Source: an uncultured Nitrosomonas sp. (GTDB lineage: Bacteria; Pseudomonadota; Gammaproteobacteria; Burkholderiales; Nitrosomonadaceae). Taken from it: DNA of 52,080 nt. The stretch is from NCBI GenBank assembly GCA_902826055.1, contig CADEDJ010000017.1, positions 1-52,080 on the forward strand, given 5' to 3'. The notes beneath the pieces were generated by a model, which saw only the letters and a program-made list of their open reading frames with translations, searched no databases and was not told the origin of the DNA. Made by a program: the position numbers and the translations under genes. Below, in pieces: positions 34,176 to 44,398 of this stretch. Position 1 is the first letter of the stretch. Every line of letters begins with the position of its first letter.

Positions 34176-34577
34176 TCAGAACTCCTCAATTAGCTAATAT
34201 ATTCCTATTATTTATCGAAGCGCTGAGTTTATCAGAGAGAGGCATGCAAAAGAAACAAGATAAATGGCGGATGAAATCTGATTTTATGTCTATTACAAGG
34301 GTAAAAATCAGATTAGATTGGTTTCCTAGCGCATAGGCAAAGGTAATTTAGGGTGTCTAATTTGTAGATAAGGAATTGCAAATACGTGGTGTTAAGAAGT
34401 TAATCGTAAATTGATTCGTTTTACCCTCAATTTTTAATCTTTCATAAATTGGATGGTGGAGTTATGTACGGATATGCACTAAAGTTTAAGCTATTAAAGT
34501 CGTTAAAATCAAAATAATAACGCCGCTATCAAAGTAGCGGTAATTTTGGTTGAATCAAATTTATCTGGAATCGTGTG
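34176..34577. other. AT-rich intergenic region with a terminator-like hairpin
   Basis: About 400 bases without a supported gene. Near the end, CCGCTA-TCAAAG-TAGCGG (34523-34540) followed by TAATTTT forms a short hairpin; it may be a weak terminator or an attenuator before the small gene at 34578. Otherwise I see nothing. Confidence 0.4.
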
Positions 34578-34784
34578 ATGAAAATTCTTGTTAATTTCAA
34601 ATCTGGATTTAAACAAATATTTATTGTTCCAAAATCTATGCTAGCAGTCGAATTTAGAAATATGGCCAAAGAGATTGGCGGTAAAATCGATAGTATCGAA
34701 TTTTCTTTACCCACTCGTCGCCAATCAAATTTTACTAGATCAGAACTTTCTGAAGGAATAATTCGTTTACCTGATAAACGTTAA
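34578..34784 (+). CDS. Small hypothetical protein, 68 residues
   Basis: Starts at ATG 34578 (a GTG one codon earlier is possible). The sequence is basic and well mixed (MKILVNFKSGFKQIFIVPKS, then EFRNMAKEIGGKIDSIEFSL). It has no signal peptide or membrane helix. I do not recognise it. Amino-acid use looks like a real protein, but there is no strong ribosome site. It is convergent with ssb, 30 bases away. Confidence 0.45.
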   Translation: MKILVNFKSGFKQIFIVPKSMLAVEFRNMAKEIGGKIDSIEFSLPTRRQSNFTRSELSEGIIRLPDKR

Positions 34785-34814
34785 TATTCAGTCTAATTTT
34801 GGCTTATCTAATTA

Positions 34815-35264
34815 TTAGAATGGAATATCGTCATCCATATCATCAAAGCCGTTGGATTTTTTTACTGGCGAAGAGCGCGGAGAAATAGAATTGTCTTCTT
34901 CATGCTCAGATGATTCAAAACTGCCACTCCCTGATCGAGTACCCAACATTTTCATGTCATTAGCAATAATATCTGTTGTATAGCGTTCTACACCATTTTT
35001 GTCAGTCCATTTTCTGGTTTCCAATCTTCCTTCAATATAAACGGATCGCCCTTTCTTTAAATATTCACCAGCAATTTCTGCAAGCTTGCGATAGAAAGTA
35101 ACACGATGCCATTCAGTTTTTTCTTGTTTTTCACCATTTTTGTCTTTCCATGTGTCTGTTGTGGCCACTGTTATATTTGTCACTGCTTCACCATTTGACA
35201 TATAGCGAGTCTCTGGATCTTTTCCGAGATTTCCGATAAGTATAACTTTGTTAACTGATGCCAT
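34815..35264 (-). CDS. ssb: Single-stranded DNA-binding protein
   Basis: 149 residues. Residues 1-110 form the OB fold ([56 protein letters not shown]). A disordered acidic tail follows and ends DDMDDDIPF, the tip that recruits repair and replication proteins. It overlaps the upstream MFS gene by one base and lies two genes from uvrA, an arrangement common in betaproteobacteria. Confidence 0.97.
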   Translation of the reverse strand: MASVNKVILIGNLGKDPETRYMSNGEAVTNITVATTDTWKDKNGEKQEKTEWHRVTFYRKLAEIAGEYLKKGRSVYIEGRLETRKWTDKNGVERYTTDIIANDMKMLGTRSGSGSFESSEHEEDNSISPRSSPVKKSNGFDDMDDDIPF

Positions 35265-36649
35265 TATGTTTCCTCCGCAAGCAATTTAATTACTTTTTCT
35301 TCATCAAAACCTTTCATGTCAACTTTCAAATAGGCTACTCCTTCGTTAACCAGTATTAAAGCTTCATATACACCAGGAATTGCAGCCAGCCGACGTGATA
35401 ATTCTTTTGATTTGTTTACATCCATTTCTTGCACATGATACATCTTGGAGCGTACAGGGGCCGGTGTTTCCATCGTGATCGCAAGTATTAACCACACTAT
35501 TAATAGCAAGCTGCAGAACGCAAATAGTGCATGACTTCCGTATGCACCAAATAGATAACCACCGCTTGCGGCGCCTATGAATGCTCCCAGGAATTGGGTA
35601 CTACTATAAATGCCAATCGCAGTTCCTTTCGCACCCACTGGAGCAATTTTTGAAATCAGCGATGGCAAGCTGGCTTCCAGCAAATTAAAAGCGCTAAAGA
35701 AAACCAATAAAGCTATTACTGTTCCCCAAATGGAATCAGAAGTGATTGCCAGCAATATTTGTCCTACCAGTAATATAGCAATTGCTGCTATAAAAACAGG
35801 TTTTAGTTTCGCTTTTTTCTCGGCGTAGATGATTGCCGGGATAATAAAGATAATAGATAAGACGAGCACCGGAAAATAAATTTGCCAATGATTATTGGCT
35901 GCCATTCCTGCTTGGCGCAAAGTGAGCGGTACTACCAGCCATAACGCCATCAATGTCGCATGTAAAGCAAAAATGCCGTAATTTAGGCGCAACAGTTGCG
36001 TGTTGTGTAATACATTCGAAAAACTGGCAGCCGATGTTTCCGTATCTGAATGGAAGCGGCTAATTTGTGGGTCAGGAATAATTTTTTTGACCACAATGAT
36101 TGCTAGAATAGCCAGAATGCCCGTCATAGCAAATATCCCCGGCACACCAATCCATTGATTCAGAATTGGGGCAACAATAAGGGAAATGGCAAAAACAGTT
36201 CCAATAGTCATGCCTATGGCAGCCATTGCTTTGGTACGATGTTCTTCACGAGTTAAATCTGCGGCAAGTGCCATTACGGCGGCTGAAATTGCACCAGAAC
36301 CTTGAATGATCCGACCAACTATTACCCAGTAAATATCGGTTGCTAACGCTGCAATGAGACTACCTGCAGCAAATAAAATCAATCCTAGGTATATGACGGT
36401 TTTGCGACCGATTCGATCAGACAGCCATCCAAATGGTATTTGCAGAATAGCTTGGGTAAGTCCGTATGCTCCGAGTGCAATTCCGACCAGCGTATAGTTG
36501 TTTCCACCGGGTAACTCTTCGGCATAAAATGCAAACACTGGCAAAATGATAAATAATCCCAGCATTCGTAAGCCATAAACACTAGCCAGACCGATAGTTG
36601 CCCGTAGCTCCGCTGGCGACATTTTTTCAGATGAAGATGAAGCAGACAT
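35264..36649 (-). CDS. MFS transporter with C-terminal YAM-like domain
   Basis: 461 residues: twelve hydrophobic segments of a major-facilitator transporter with motif [13 protein letters not shown] near residue 78, then a soluble tail of about 70 residues ([36 protein letters not shown]) that looks like the ferredoxin-like YAM domain of E. coli YajR. Substrate unknown. It is divergent from uvrA across 66 bases and co-directional with ssb, whose start overlaps its stop. Confidence 0.85.
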   Translation of the reverse strand: MSASSSSEKMSPAELRATIGLASVYGLRMLGLFIILPVFAFYAEELPGGNNYTLVGIALGAYGLTQAILQIPFGWLSDRIGRKTVIYLGLILFAAGSLIAALATDIYWVIVGRIIQGSGAISAAVMALAADLTREEHRTKAMAAIGMTIGTVFAISLIVAPILNQWIGVPGIFAMTGILAILAIIVVKKIIPDPQISRFHSDTETSAASFSNVLHNTQLLRLNYGIFALHATLMALWLVVPLTLRQAGMAANNHWQIYFPVLVLSIIFIIPAIIYAEKKAKLKPVFIAAIAILLVGQILLAITSDSIWGTVIALLVFFSAFNLLEASLPSLISKIAPVGAKGTAIGIYSSTQFLGAFIGAASGGYLFGAYGSHALFAFCSLLLIVWLILAITMETPAPVRSKMYHVQEMDVNKSKELSRRLAAIPGVYEALILVNEGVAYLKVDMKGFDEEKVIKLLAEET

Positions 36650-36715
36650 GAATCAGGTTGTGATATTTACAAAAAGTTGGGTATATTAACAGGTTGACTC
36701 ATACATAGATAGTTC

Positions 36716-39535
36716 ATGGAATCGATAAAAATACGTGGTGCGCGCACCCATAATCTGAAAAATATCCAACTTGATTTGCCACGCAACAAGCTTGTTGTTA
36801 TTACCGGGCTATCAGGATCGGGCAAATCCTCACTGGCATTTGATACACTCTATGCTGAAGGACAACGCCGTTATGTGGAATCGCTCTCCGCTTATGCGAG
36901 GCAATTTTTGCAATTAATGGAGAAACCCGATGTCGATCTAATCGAAGGGCTTTCCCCGGCAATTGCCATTGAGCAAAAAGCAACTTCGCACAATCCGCGC
37001 TCAACCGTGGGTACAGTCACTGAAATCCACGATTATCTGCGCTTGTTATTTGCGCGCGTTGGCGATCCTTTTTGCCCGCAGCATAACATCGTATTGACCG
37101 CGCAAAGTGTTTCTCAAATGGTCGACCATGTGCTTCAGCTTCCGCAGGATACACGCCTGATGATTCTTGCACCACTGATCGTAGAGCGTAAAGGTGAACA
37201 AGTCGAATTGTTTGATGAGCTTCGCGCGCAAGGTTTTATTCGTTTGCGGATTGATGGTGAAGTATGCGAAATCGATGCATTACCGAAGCTTCAAAAAAAC
37301 AAAAAACATACGATTGATATCGTAATTGATCGCTTGAAAGTTTCTCTTGAAGCAAAACAGCGGCTTGCTGAATCATTTGAAGTGGCACTACGGCATTCGG
37401 ATGGGCGGGCTTTGGCGATCGAAATGGATAGTGGCTGCGAACATCTCTTTTCTGCAAAATTTAGCTGTCCTGTGTGCAGTTACTCTCTGTCCGAACTGGA
37501 ACCTCGATTATTCTCATTTAATAATCCACTGGGTGCTTGTACTAGATGCGATGGTCTGGGACAGATTACTTTTTTTGACCCAGGACGTGTAGTAGCTTTT
37601 CCGCATTTATCGCTGGCTGCCGGTGCGGTACGGAATTGGGATAGGCGCAATCAATTCTATTTTCAGCTATTAACAAGCTTGGCAGAACACTATCAATTTG
37701 ATTTGGAAGCTCCATTTGAAAGTTTGGACGAATCTATTCGTAACATTATTTTGTATGGATCGGGTAAAGAAAAAATACCATTTTGCTATTTGATGGAAAG
37801 TGGCCGCAAGCGGCAGGATACGCATGCTTTTGAAGGAATTATTCCTAATTTAACGCGGCGTTATAAGGAAACTGAATCACAAACGGTTCGTGAAGAGCTG
37901 GCAAAGTATCTCAATGCACAAACATGCCCTGAGTGCCAAGGCACGCGCCTGTGTCAAGCGGCACGTCATGTACATGTGGCCGGACAAGCCATTTATCAGA
38001 TCAGTTCTTTCCCATTAAAAAAAGCCAAGCTATTTTTTGATCAAATCGAATTATCTGGCCACAAGCAATCCATTGCAGAGCGTATTGTCAAGGAAATTTC
38101 CAATCGTTTGCAATTTCTCAACGATGTCGGACTGGATTATTTATCTTTGGATCGTTCCGCTGATACACTTTCTGGCGGGGAATCTCAGCGTATCAGACTT
38201 GCCAGTCAAATCGGTTCCGGGTTGACAGGCGTCATGTATGTTCTGGATGAACCTTCCATTGGTTTGCATCAACGCGATAATGGGCGCTTATTGCAAACAC
38301 TTCAGAACCTGCGGGATTTAGGAAACAGCGTCATTGTGGTCGAACATGATCAAGATGCCATACAGATCGCCGATCATGTCGTTGATATGGGACCCGGCGC
38401 TGGTGAGCATGGCGGCTTCGTAATTGCACAAGGCACGCCGCAAGCTATTTGTGAAAATGGTGATTCTCTTACCGGTCTATTTTTATCTGGAAAAAGATCG
38501 ATTGATATTCCATTCAAGCGACACCAGCCTAACGAAGACCGGCTATTGCGAATAGAAGGCGCTTGTGGTAACAATCTTAAGAATATAACGTTGAATTTGC
38601 CAGTTGGGTTGTTTGTTTGTATCACAGGTGTTTCAGGATCCGGAAAATCCACGCTTATCAATGAAACATTGTATCGCGCGGTAGCGCGGCACTTATACGC
38701 CAGCAATACCGAACCAGCGTCCTATCAACATATTGAAGGTCTGGCTTTTTTCGATAAAGTTATCAACATGGATCAAAGCCCGATTGGACGTACTCCGCGT
38801 TCAAACCCAGCTACTTACACCGGACTATTTACACCAATTCGCGACTTGTTTGCCGGTGTGCCACAAGCGCGCGAACGTGGCTATGCACCTGGACGGTTTT
38901 CTTTTAATGTCAAAGGGGGAAGGTGCGAAGCATGTCAGGGCGATGGTGTAATTAAAGTTGAAATGCATTTTCTTCCTGATATCTATGTGACGTGTGATGT
39001 ATGTCATGGTCACCGATATAACCGGGAAACCTTGGAAATTCAGTATAAGGGTAAAAATATCAATGAAATATTGCAGATGACTGTGGAAAATGCCCTTGAA
39101 TTTTTTGCACCAGTTCCAGCCGTTGCGCGTAAGTTACAAACACTAATGGAGGTTGGGCTTGGTTATATTACTTTAGGCCAATCCGCCACGACGCTTTCTG
39201 GTGGTGAAGCGCAACGGGTAAAACTTTCATTGGAGCTTTCTAAACGTGATACAGGGCGAACCTTGTATATTCTGGACGAACCGACTACCGGTTTGCATTT
39301 TCAAGATATCGATCTGCTTTTAAAAGTTCTCCACAGATTGCGAGATCATGGTAATACCGTTGTAGTTATTGAACATAATCTGGATGTTATAAAAACTGCT
39401 GACTGGATTATCGATTTAGGCCCGGAGGGCGGTGATGGCGGTGGCTGCATAGTTGCAGAAGGTACACTGGAAGCAATTGCAGCCAATGAAAACAGTTATA
39501 CCGGTCATTATTTGAAAGCTATGCTCGCAAAATGA
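36716..39535 (+). CDS. uvrA: UvrABC excision repair ATPase subunit A
   Basis: 939 residues, full length. It detects bulky DNA lesions and loads UvrB. Two ABC modules: Walker [10 protein letters not shown] near residue 31 and GVSGSGKST near 640; signatures [12 protein letters not shown] and [12 protein letters not shown]; Walker [14 protein letters not shown] and [13 protein letters not shown]. Zinc modules CPVC...CTRC (about 252-280) and CEAC...CDVC (about 738-765). The start is ATG 36716, with a weak ribosome site. I looked for a LexA box in the short divergent promoter region and saw none. Confidence 0.97.
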   Translation: MESIKIRGARTHNLKNIQLDLPRNKLVVITGLSGSGKSSLAFDTLYAEGQRRYVESLSAYARQFLQLMEKPDVDLIEGLSPAIAIEQKATSHNPRSTVGTVTEIHDYLRLLFARVGDPFCPQHNIVLTAQSVSQMVDHVLQLPQDTRLMILAPLIVERKGEQVELFDELRAQGFIRLRIDGEVCEIDALPKLQKNKKHTIDIVIDRLKVSLEAKQRLAESFEVALRHSDGRALAIEMDSGCEHLFSAKFSCPVCSYSLSELEPRLFSFNNPLGACTRCDGLGQITFFDPGRVVAFPHLSLAAGAVRNWDRRNQFYFQLLTSLAEHYQFDLEAPFESLDESIRNIILYGSGKEKIPFCYLMESGRKRQDTHAFEGIIPNLTRRYKETESQTVREELAKYLNAQTCPECQGTRLCQAARHVHVAGQAIYQISSFPLKKAKLFFDQIELSGHKQSIAERIVKEISNRLQFLNDVGLDYLSLDRSADTLSGGESQRIRLASQIGSGLTGVMYVLDEPSIGLHQRDNGRLLQTLQNLRDLGNSVIVVEHDQDAIQIADHVVDMGPGAGEHGGFVIAQGTPQAICENGDSLTGLFLSGKRSIDIPFKRHQPNEDRLLRIEGACGNNLKNITLNLPVGLFVCITGVSGSGKSTLINETLYRAVARHLYASNTEPASYQHIEGLAFFDKVINMDQSPIGRTPRSNPATYTGLFTPIRDLFAGVPQARERGYAPGRFSFNVKGGRCEACQGDGVIKVEMHFLPDIYVTCDVCHGHRYNRETLEIQYKGKNINEILQMTVENALEFFAPVPAVARKLQTLMEVGLGYITLGQSATTLSGGEAQRVKLSLELSKRDTGRTLYILDEPTTGLHFQDIDLLLKVLHRLRDHGNTVVVIEHNLDVIKTADWIIDLGPEGGDGGGCIVAEGTLEAIAANENSYTGHYLKAMLAK

Positions 39536-40797
39536 ATCCGTGCGACTATTTGCTGGAAAGTTTTTCAGTTGCTGTCAAAGCCGCTGATCCACTTCATGTC
39601 TTACCGCAGCATCTTCCAGAGCCTCCGAAAGGCCGCACACTTGTCGTTGGTGCAGGCAAAGCTGCCGCCGCCATGGCGCTGGCTGTGGAAAATTGCTGGC
39701 CTGTTACTGCTCCACTGGAGGGTTTGGTTATTACCCGCTATGGGCATAAACTGCCAACTCGAAGAATTAGCGTAATTGAAGCCGGACATCCGACTCCTGA
39801 TGTAAATGGAGAGCACGCATCGCGGCAGATTCTATCCGCAGTAGGGGCGCTGAGACCAGAAGATTTACTGCTATGTCTATGGAGTGGCGGGGGGTCAAGC
39901 TTACTTGCATTGCCTATTGCCGGTGTTTCATTACAGGAACTTAAAGATTTAACGCAGCAGTTGTTGAGGTGTGGCGCAAGTATTCAGGAAATCAACACTG
40001 TTCGTAAACATTTATCAGCGATTCAAGGCGGTAAGCTTGCCGCGGCTTGCAAGGCGCCTATATTGGCTTTAATTATTTCCGATGTGACTGGAGATGAAGT
40101 AACGCATATTGCATCTGGTCCGTGTTCGCCCGATCCAACAACTTTGTCAGACGCCCTTACTGTGTTGGATCGCTATGGTTTGAATGTTTCGGATGCGGTG
40201 GCACGGATTCTTTTAACGAACGGTTCGCTAGCTGAAACACCGAAACCGGGTTCTTCCGTTTTTAATAACGTAGAAAATAGAATCATTGCAAATGCGCACC
40301 AATCTTTGATTGCATCGCAGAATTACTGCCATAGTATCAATCTTAATACCTTAATATTGGGCGATACGGTTACTGGCGAATCTCGTGAAATCGCCAAAAG
40401 CTATGCGGCGTTGGTGAGAGAAATATGCTTTCATCCACAATCGATAAAAGCGCCCATAATACTATTATCGGGCGGTGAAACGAGTGTTACTGTCAAAGGC
40501 GATGGACGTGGAGGCCGTAATTCCGAGTTTTTATTATCATTGCTAATCGAATTAGCTGGCTTAGAAAATGTTTATGCGCTGGCATGCGATACCGATGGGA
40601 TTGATGGTACAGAGAATAATGCAGGAGCGTTCATCACGCCGGATTCATTAATTCGAGCTGGTAAGTTAGGATTGAATGCCGCCTCATTTCTTCAGAATAA
40701 CGATGCTTATACATTTTTTGAGCACTTAAACGCTCTCGTTATTACTGGTCCGACCTACACTAATGTCAACGATTACCGCGCCATTGTCGTCACCTAA
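39532..40797 (+). CDS. Glycerate 2-kinase (MOFRL family)
   Basis: 421 residues. Phosphorylates D-glycerate to 2-phosphoglycerate. N-terminal domain with [14 protein letters not shown] near residue 41 and [11 protein letters not shown] near 118. C-terminal MOFRL domain with [20 protein letters not shown] and [15 protein letters not shown]. Known as GckA or TtuD in proteobacteria. It overlaps the uvrA stop by four bases (ATGA) although the functions are unrelated, so co-transcription is likely. Its 3' end overlaps the convergent hypothetical gene by eight bases. Confidence 0.92.
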   Translation: MNPCDYLLESFSVAVKAADPLHVLPQHLPEPPKGRTLVVGAGKAAAAMALAVENCWPVTAPLEGLVITRYGHKLPTRRISVIEAGHPTPDVNGEHASRQILSAVGALRPEDLLLCLWSGGGSSLLALPIAGVSLQELKDLTQQLLRCGASIQEINTVRKHLSAIQGGKLAAACKAPILALIISDVTGDEVTHIASGPCSPDPTTLSDALTVLDRYGLNVSDAVARILLTNGSLAETPKPGSSVFNNVENRIIANAHQSLIASQNYCHSINLNTLILGDTVTGESREIAKSYAALVREICFHPQSIKAPIILLSGGETSVTVKGDGRGGRNSEFLLSLLIELAGLENVYALACDTDGIDGTENNAGAFITPDSLIRAGKLGLNAASFLQNNDAYTFFEHLNALVITGPTYTNVNDYRAIVVT

Positions 40798-41329
40798 TCG
40801 GATAGTTGTGATTCTTGTCAATTTGTATCGAAGATAGTATCAATCCTTCTTGAAACCATTTGTTTATCACATATTCATAGAATTGCTGATTTCTTATTGA
40901 CTTAAAAGTTGATGCCAATTTTTTTCCATCATGCGTCAAAAGGACGTGTCCTAAATCCAGGTGATTATTTTCATTATTCTTAAAACCTATTTTAGTAGGC
41001 TTGCCAAAATAAAATAATCGCGTATGTTTGCCAAATCCCTTTTTAATATAACCATCAGGTTCAAATGTAATTAAACCGAGTGCTTCTAGACGTTTTAGAT
41101 TAACAAGAGTAATGCCTTGTTTTGTATAGATTTCGTCTTCTAAATCAAAGACAAGTGGTAGAGGATCTCCTTGAATCCATATGAATTGACATAATGATTC
41201 AAAAAGTCGCCTGTCTGTATCACTTAGGCTCGATTCGCGCTTGTTGGGAAGTAAAGCTTGTTTTATTTGAAGTGTCAGTTTGGAAGTAATAAATTGTACC
41301 AATACAGTAAATAAATTACCGTTTTTCAT
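40790..41329 (-). CDS. Hypothetical protein with winged-helix-like centre
   Basis: 179 residues. The middle contains a helix-helix-strand pattern (EIYTKQGITLVNLKRLEALG, LITFEPDGYIKKG) that resembles a winged helix, and the end reads LTHDGKKLASTF...FYEYVINKWFQEG. This reminds me of the C-terminal part of DUF2806/TIGR03899 proteins, which is a weak call. No signal peptide; residues 7-20 are mildly hydrophobic. Seven bases follow the upstream membrane-protein gene, so the two form a pair. Function unknown. Confidence 0.65.
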   Translation of the reverse strand: MKNGNLFTVLVQFITSKLTLQIKQALLPNKRESSLSDTDRRLFESLCQFIWIQGDPLPLVFDLEDEIYTKQGITLVNLKRLEALGLITFEPDGYIKKGFGKHTRLFYFGKPTKIGFKNNENNHLDLGHVLLTHDGKKLASTFKSIRNQQFYEYVINKWFQEGLILSSIQIDKNHNYPIR

Positions 41330-41336
41330 ACCTTAG

Positions 41337-41774
41337 CTAGTCTCCTGATTTTGCATCCTTTTTCTCAGAAACCACTTCGATAGCCTGGGATTCTGGAGAA
41401 GAAATACCGGTTTGGGAATTTTCATCTGCTTGAGCATTAGTTTTACTTCTAGATTTTGAGGGTTCTTTGATCTTACGAGATTTGATTTCTCGATTAATTT
41501 CGGAAAGAAATGCAATATTATCTTTTCGTTGCTTATCGCTTTTGTACCAGGCAGCGCACGTTATCGTTCCCATGATTATCAATACAATATTCATAACATC
41601 AACACCGTCAAAAAAGATAAACACGATCCCGGTAGAAATTGCAAATGCCCCTAAGAAAGCTGTTAATAGCCATAATTTCGAACCAGATCCAGATTCATTG
41701 AGCCGATTATTCCATGCTTCAAGTTTGTCACGGGTAGAAATCAATTCTTCATCAGTCCATTTTTTCATGCTCAT
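41337..41774 (-). CDS. Hypothetical two-helix membrane protein
   Basis: 145 residues. An amphipathic N-terminus (WTDEELISTRDKLEAWNNRL) precedes two hydrophobic segments (about residues 34-53 and 60-78), then a charged helix and a disordered Ser/Lys/Glu-rich tail of about 45 residues. GGAG lies nine bases before the ATG. First gene of a two-gene minus-strand unit with the 179-residue hypothetical. Not recognised. Confidence 0.65.
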   Translation of the reverse strand: MSMKKWTDEELISTRDKLEAWNNRLNESGSGSKLWLLTAFLGAFAISTGIVFIFFDGVDVMNIVLIIMGTITCAAWYKSDKQRKDNIAFLSEINREIKSRKIKEPSKSRSKTNAQADENSQTGISSPESQAIEVVSEKKDAKSGD

Positions 41775-41870
41775 ATTTAAGAATCTCCATTTATTGAGTA
41801 TTTATTACATTTTTTGAAGTATAAATTGATAACAGGGAAAAAACTAACAAGATTTATTGACTAGCGCAAT

Positions 41871-41899
41871 AAAAAAGGCACCTTGCCGGTGCCTTTTTT
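41871..41899. terminator. Rho-independent terminator of the porin gene
   Basis: AAAAAAGGCACC-TTGCC-GGTGCCTTTTTT forms a GC-rich stem of six pairs flanked by A and T runs, so it works in both directions. It ends 17 bases after the porin stop codon. Confidence 0.93.
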
Positions 41900-41915
41900 A
41901 CGAAATCAACCTGGT

Positions 41916-43112
41916 TTAGAAATTGTGGCGCATACCTACGCTATAGGTATTGCTATCTCTGAACACATTTGCTCTGTCATCAACCATGCCGCGTTGATAA
42001 CCGCCGAAGAGACTTGAACGCTTGCTGAGGTTGTGTATCAAACCAACCGTAAAAGTGCTTACTTCACGCTTAGCTTGCAGAGCTGTTGCATTAGCATCTG
42101 ACATACCACCTTGAGCAATAATACTGGTGTTACCCCAGTCATATTGAGCGCCCGCAAACCAGAGATGGCCATCACCACCTAGATTCATAGCAGAATTACA
42201 TTGTCCACGCGAATCTGGATTGCCTGTTCCTGGGTTACCCAATGCAGCAGCATTGGAACAGGTTGCTGCACCTACTGCATTGCTGACTCTTTCATATTGG
42301 CCGCTGAGTTTAAAGTTTTGGAAACCCCACATTAAACCACCGCGCCAGACGTGTTCATTGTTGTTTAAACCTAAATTAGTTCTTTGGCGGGTACTGATGT
42401 TATCGCGGGAATATCCACCAAATGCACCTAAATTATGTCCTGCTACTTGTGCTTCGTATTTACCTGCGACTTGGAAATCCCATTCACCATCTTCACCACC
42501 GGAATTTGACTGGCTTCCTTGGAAACTACTTGATGGAGAAATTAAATTTGCGGGATCGAGTCTGTTAGAATCTCCAGGCATCAATATACCGGCAAAACTA
42601 AAGCCTTCAACTTTTGGTGAATCATAGCGTACAGCACTATTTACGAAACTTTGAGCACCTGAACCTAGACCATTGGCTGAAGCAGTCATGGTACCACCGC
42701 TACCTGAAGCTTGCAGAGTCGTGTATGCAAATGGATCAATTGTCATACCACCTGCAAAATCTTTAAATGGAGATTGAATGCGGCCAAATTTCAGTTCACC
42801 CCAGTTGTCGTTAGCTAATCCAACCCAACGCTCACGAGCAACGCCTAAAGCACCGCTACCAGTATTGAAACCGTATTCAACACGAGCTTTAGCTTTTAAC
42901 CCACCACCCAATTGTTCGGTAATATGAGCACCAAATCTTGAGCGCCCTGTGTCATCACCGATAAGAGCTTGACTGCTTTGACCATCTTTGTTAACAGTAG
43001 CATATTCAGCCTGCACACTACCAAAAATTGTGACATTGGTTCCTTGTGCTGACGCAACCATTGGTACTGCGAGAGTACTAGCTACTGCCAGCGATATAAG
43101 TTTCTTCTTCAT
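41916..43112 (-). CDS. Outer-membrane general porin
   Basis: 398 residues. A Sec signal peptide (MKKKLISLAVASTLAVPMVASA) ends before QGTNVTIFGSVQAEY, the typical first strand of betaproteobacterial 16-stranded porins. Further marks: GDDTGRSRFGAHITEQLGGG, WVGLANDNWGELKFGRIQ, and the final YSVGMRHNF with C-terminal Phe for BAM recognition. Loop 5 or so contains a Cys pair (AATCSNAA, RGQCNSA) that may form a disulfide. AAGGAG precedes the start. A long AT-rich upstream region and a strong terminator make it a single-gene unit, probably highly expressed. Confidence 0.95.
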   Translation of the reverse strand: MKKKLISLAVASTLAVPMVASAQGTNVTIFGSVQAEYATVNKDGQSSQALIGDDTGRSRFGAHITEQLGGGLKAKARVEYGFNTGSGALGVARERWVGLANDNWGELKFGRIQSPFKDFAGGMTIDPFAYTTLQASGSGGTMTASANGLGSGAQSFVNSAVRYDSPKVEGFSFAGILMPGDSNRLDPANLISPSSSFQGSQSNSGGEDGEWDFQVAGKYEAQVAGHNLGAFGGYSRDNISTRQRTNLGLNNNEHVWRGGLMWGFQNFKLSGQYERVSNAVGAATCSNAAALGNPGTGNPDSRGQCNSAMNLGGDGHLWFAGAQYDWGNTSIIAQGGMSDANATALQAKREVSTFTVGLIHNLSKRSSLFGGYQRGMVDDRANVFRDSNTYSVGMRHNF

Positions 43113-43691
43113 GCGGAAGTTCTCCTTTAAAATTAAAGTGACTGGGGTTGTCTATGCTGCCGTGCTACACTCTGATGGAATGCACCCCTGTTATTCGGAC
43201 CCTCAATATAAGAGAGTTTGATTAGATTTTGCCTAACACCGGATTAGACTGCAACAAAAACAGATGTTTTTTTAAATAAAATAACAACTATGTTGTAAAT
43301 AAGCAACAACTTGGCTTTTGAAAACTGCAAACCTCTTAATATTAGGTTTAAGAAATTTTTAGAAATATAAAATAAAGTTTGTTCAAATGAGGATGAATTG
43401 ACTTGATATCGAGAAATAATATTACTACTTATTTTGTCATTTGAATTGAAAAAGCTTTGTGTAATAGTATTGCTGAAAGATATGTAAAGCGATATTTAAT
43501 TTATTGTACGGCGTTAGAAAAACTCTAATTTCAAAGAAAAGCAGAAAGAAGTCTTAAATTGAATTGACTTGGCAATAAGTTATAATAGCATTTAATTCCA
43601 TGAAGTTACTTACTTATAATCAATAAAGCAAATTACGCGTTTTGTCATATAAGTAAGCACTTTTATCTTATTTAGATTTTTCGCACACTAA
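43113..43691. other. AT-rich region upstream of the porin gene
   Basis: About 580 bases with no gene. The part next to the porin start contains its leader and probably its promoter (a TATATT about 110 bases upstream of the ATG on the minus strand is a possible -10 element). The rest is homopolymer-rich AT DNA with no repeat I can support. Confidence 0.4.
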
Positions 43692-43889
43692 TTATTTATT
43701 ATCAATACTCTTTTCAGGTGAGCTTTTTTCTTCATTATTGTTATCGAAGGTAGGCTCAGAATCTCGTGGTGCGTAAGCAGATGGAGGCGGTTTATCCATT
43801 GGGTAGCCATCTAAGCTTTTCTTTCCTTCGCAACCAGTTAAAACTAAAGACATTGTAAGTGCTACGGACAAAAGTGAAAATTTAATCAT
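43692..43889 (-). CDS. Small lipoprotein, 65 residues
   Basis: Signal peptide MIKFSLLSVALTMSLVLTGC with lipobox LTGC (Cys20). The mature part has EGKKSLDGYPMDKPPPSAY and an acidic Asn/Ser tail. GGGAGG precedes the ATG. The mature Pro-rich core (PPPSAYAPRDSEP) resembles the end of the 39-residue lipoprotein at 44101, so the two are probably paralogues. Function unknown. Confidence 0.75.
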   Translation of the reverse strand: MIKFSLLSVALTMSLVLTGCEGKKSLDGYPMDKPPPSAYAPRDSEPTFDNNNEEKSSPEKSIDNK

Positions 43890-44040
43890 TTAACCTCCCA
43901 TTCTTATTTACAAGTGTGTCATAGCATAATCGAAGTGCCTTGATTATACAAATTTGAGTTAAATAATTAAAAAAACAACTCCATTTGTGAAAATGATAAG
44001 AGAACTAACGGTAAGTGTTGGTATTTAAATAAGCTTTTAA

Positions 44041-44078
44041 GCAACAACCATCAATTAAAATTAAAAGACGGTTGTTGC
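44041..44078 (-). terminator. Inverted repeat after the 39-residue lipoprotein
   Basis: Perfect 9-bp arms GCAACAACC and GGTTGTTGC with a 20-base loop, 23 bases downstream of the small lipoprotein gene. On the minus strand it is followed by TTAAAAGC, so it is at best a weak intrinsic terminator; it could instead protect the 3' end. Confidence 0.5.
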
Positions 44079-44100
44079 AGACAGCTTTATATTTCGCTAC

Positions 44101-44220
44101 CTATTTAGGTGCACTTTCACGATCATCCATGAAGCTAGGTGGATATTGACCGGGTTTAGGTTCACCGCAGCCAATCAAAAAAGTTGCTAAAAGGGTAGCA
44201 ATCAATATAGAGTATTTCAT
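44101..44220 (-). CDS. Very small lipoprotein, 39 residues
   Basis: Too short for many gene callers, but well supported. AGGAG lies nine bases before the ATG at 44218-44220. The product starts MKYSILIATLLATFLIGC (lipobox LIGC, Cys18), then GEPKPGQYPPSFMDDRESAP and a stop at 44101-44103. The mature peptide is 22 residues. Its PPSF-DDRES core is like PPSAYAPRDSE in the 65-residue lipoprotein at 43692. Function unknown; small lipoproteins of this kind in the same position are often conserved in related genomes. Confidence 0.7.
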   Translation of the reverse strand: MKYSILIATLLATFLIGCGEPKPGQYPPSFMDDRESAPK

Positions 44221-44398
44221 AACATTTATCTCCTATATCGTTAAAAATTATAAAAATTTTGACGAAAAATAAATTATGCAAAAAAACTCTTTGGCCATTC
44301 ACATATAAGAAAGACCATCTTCTTAATACCAGAATAAAGTATTGCTGTCCAGAAGAATTCGGAAAAATTAAAGTTGCAATTAAAGCAATAACTTGAGA

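Noticed and set aside
34529..34714. Minus-strand gene opposite the 68-residue protein
   Set aside because: It is a mirror frame of the plus-strand gene, has no ribosome site and overlaps the hairpin.
36650..36715. LexA box in the uvrA promoter
   Set aside because: No CTGT-N8-ACAG-type palindrome is visible in the 66-base divergent region.
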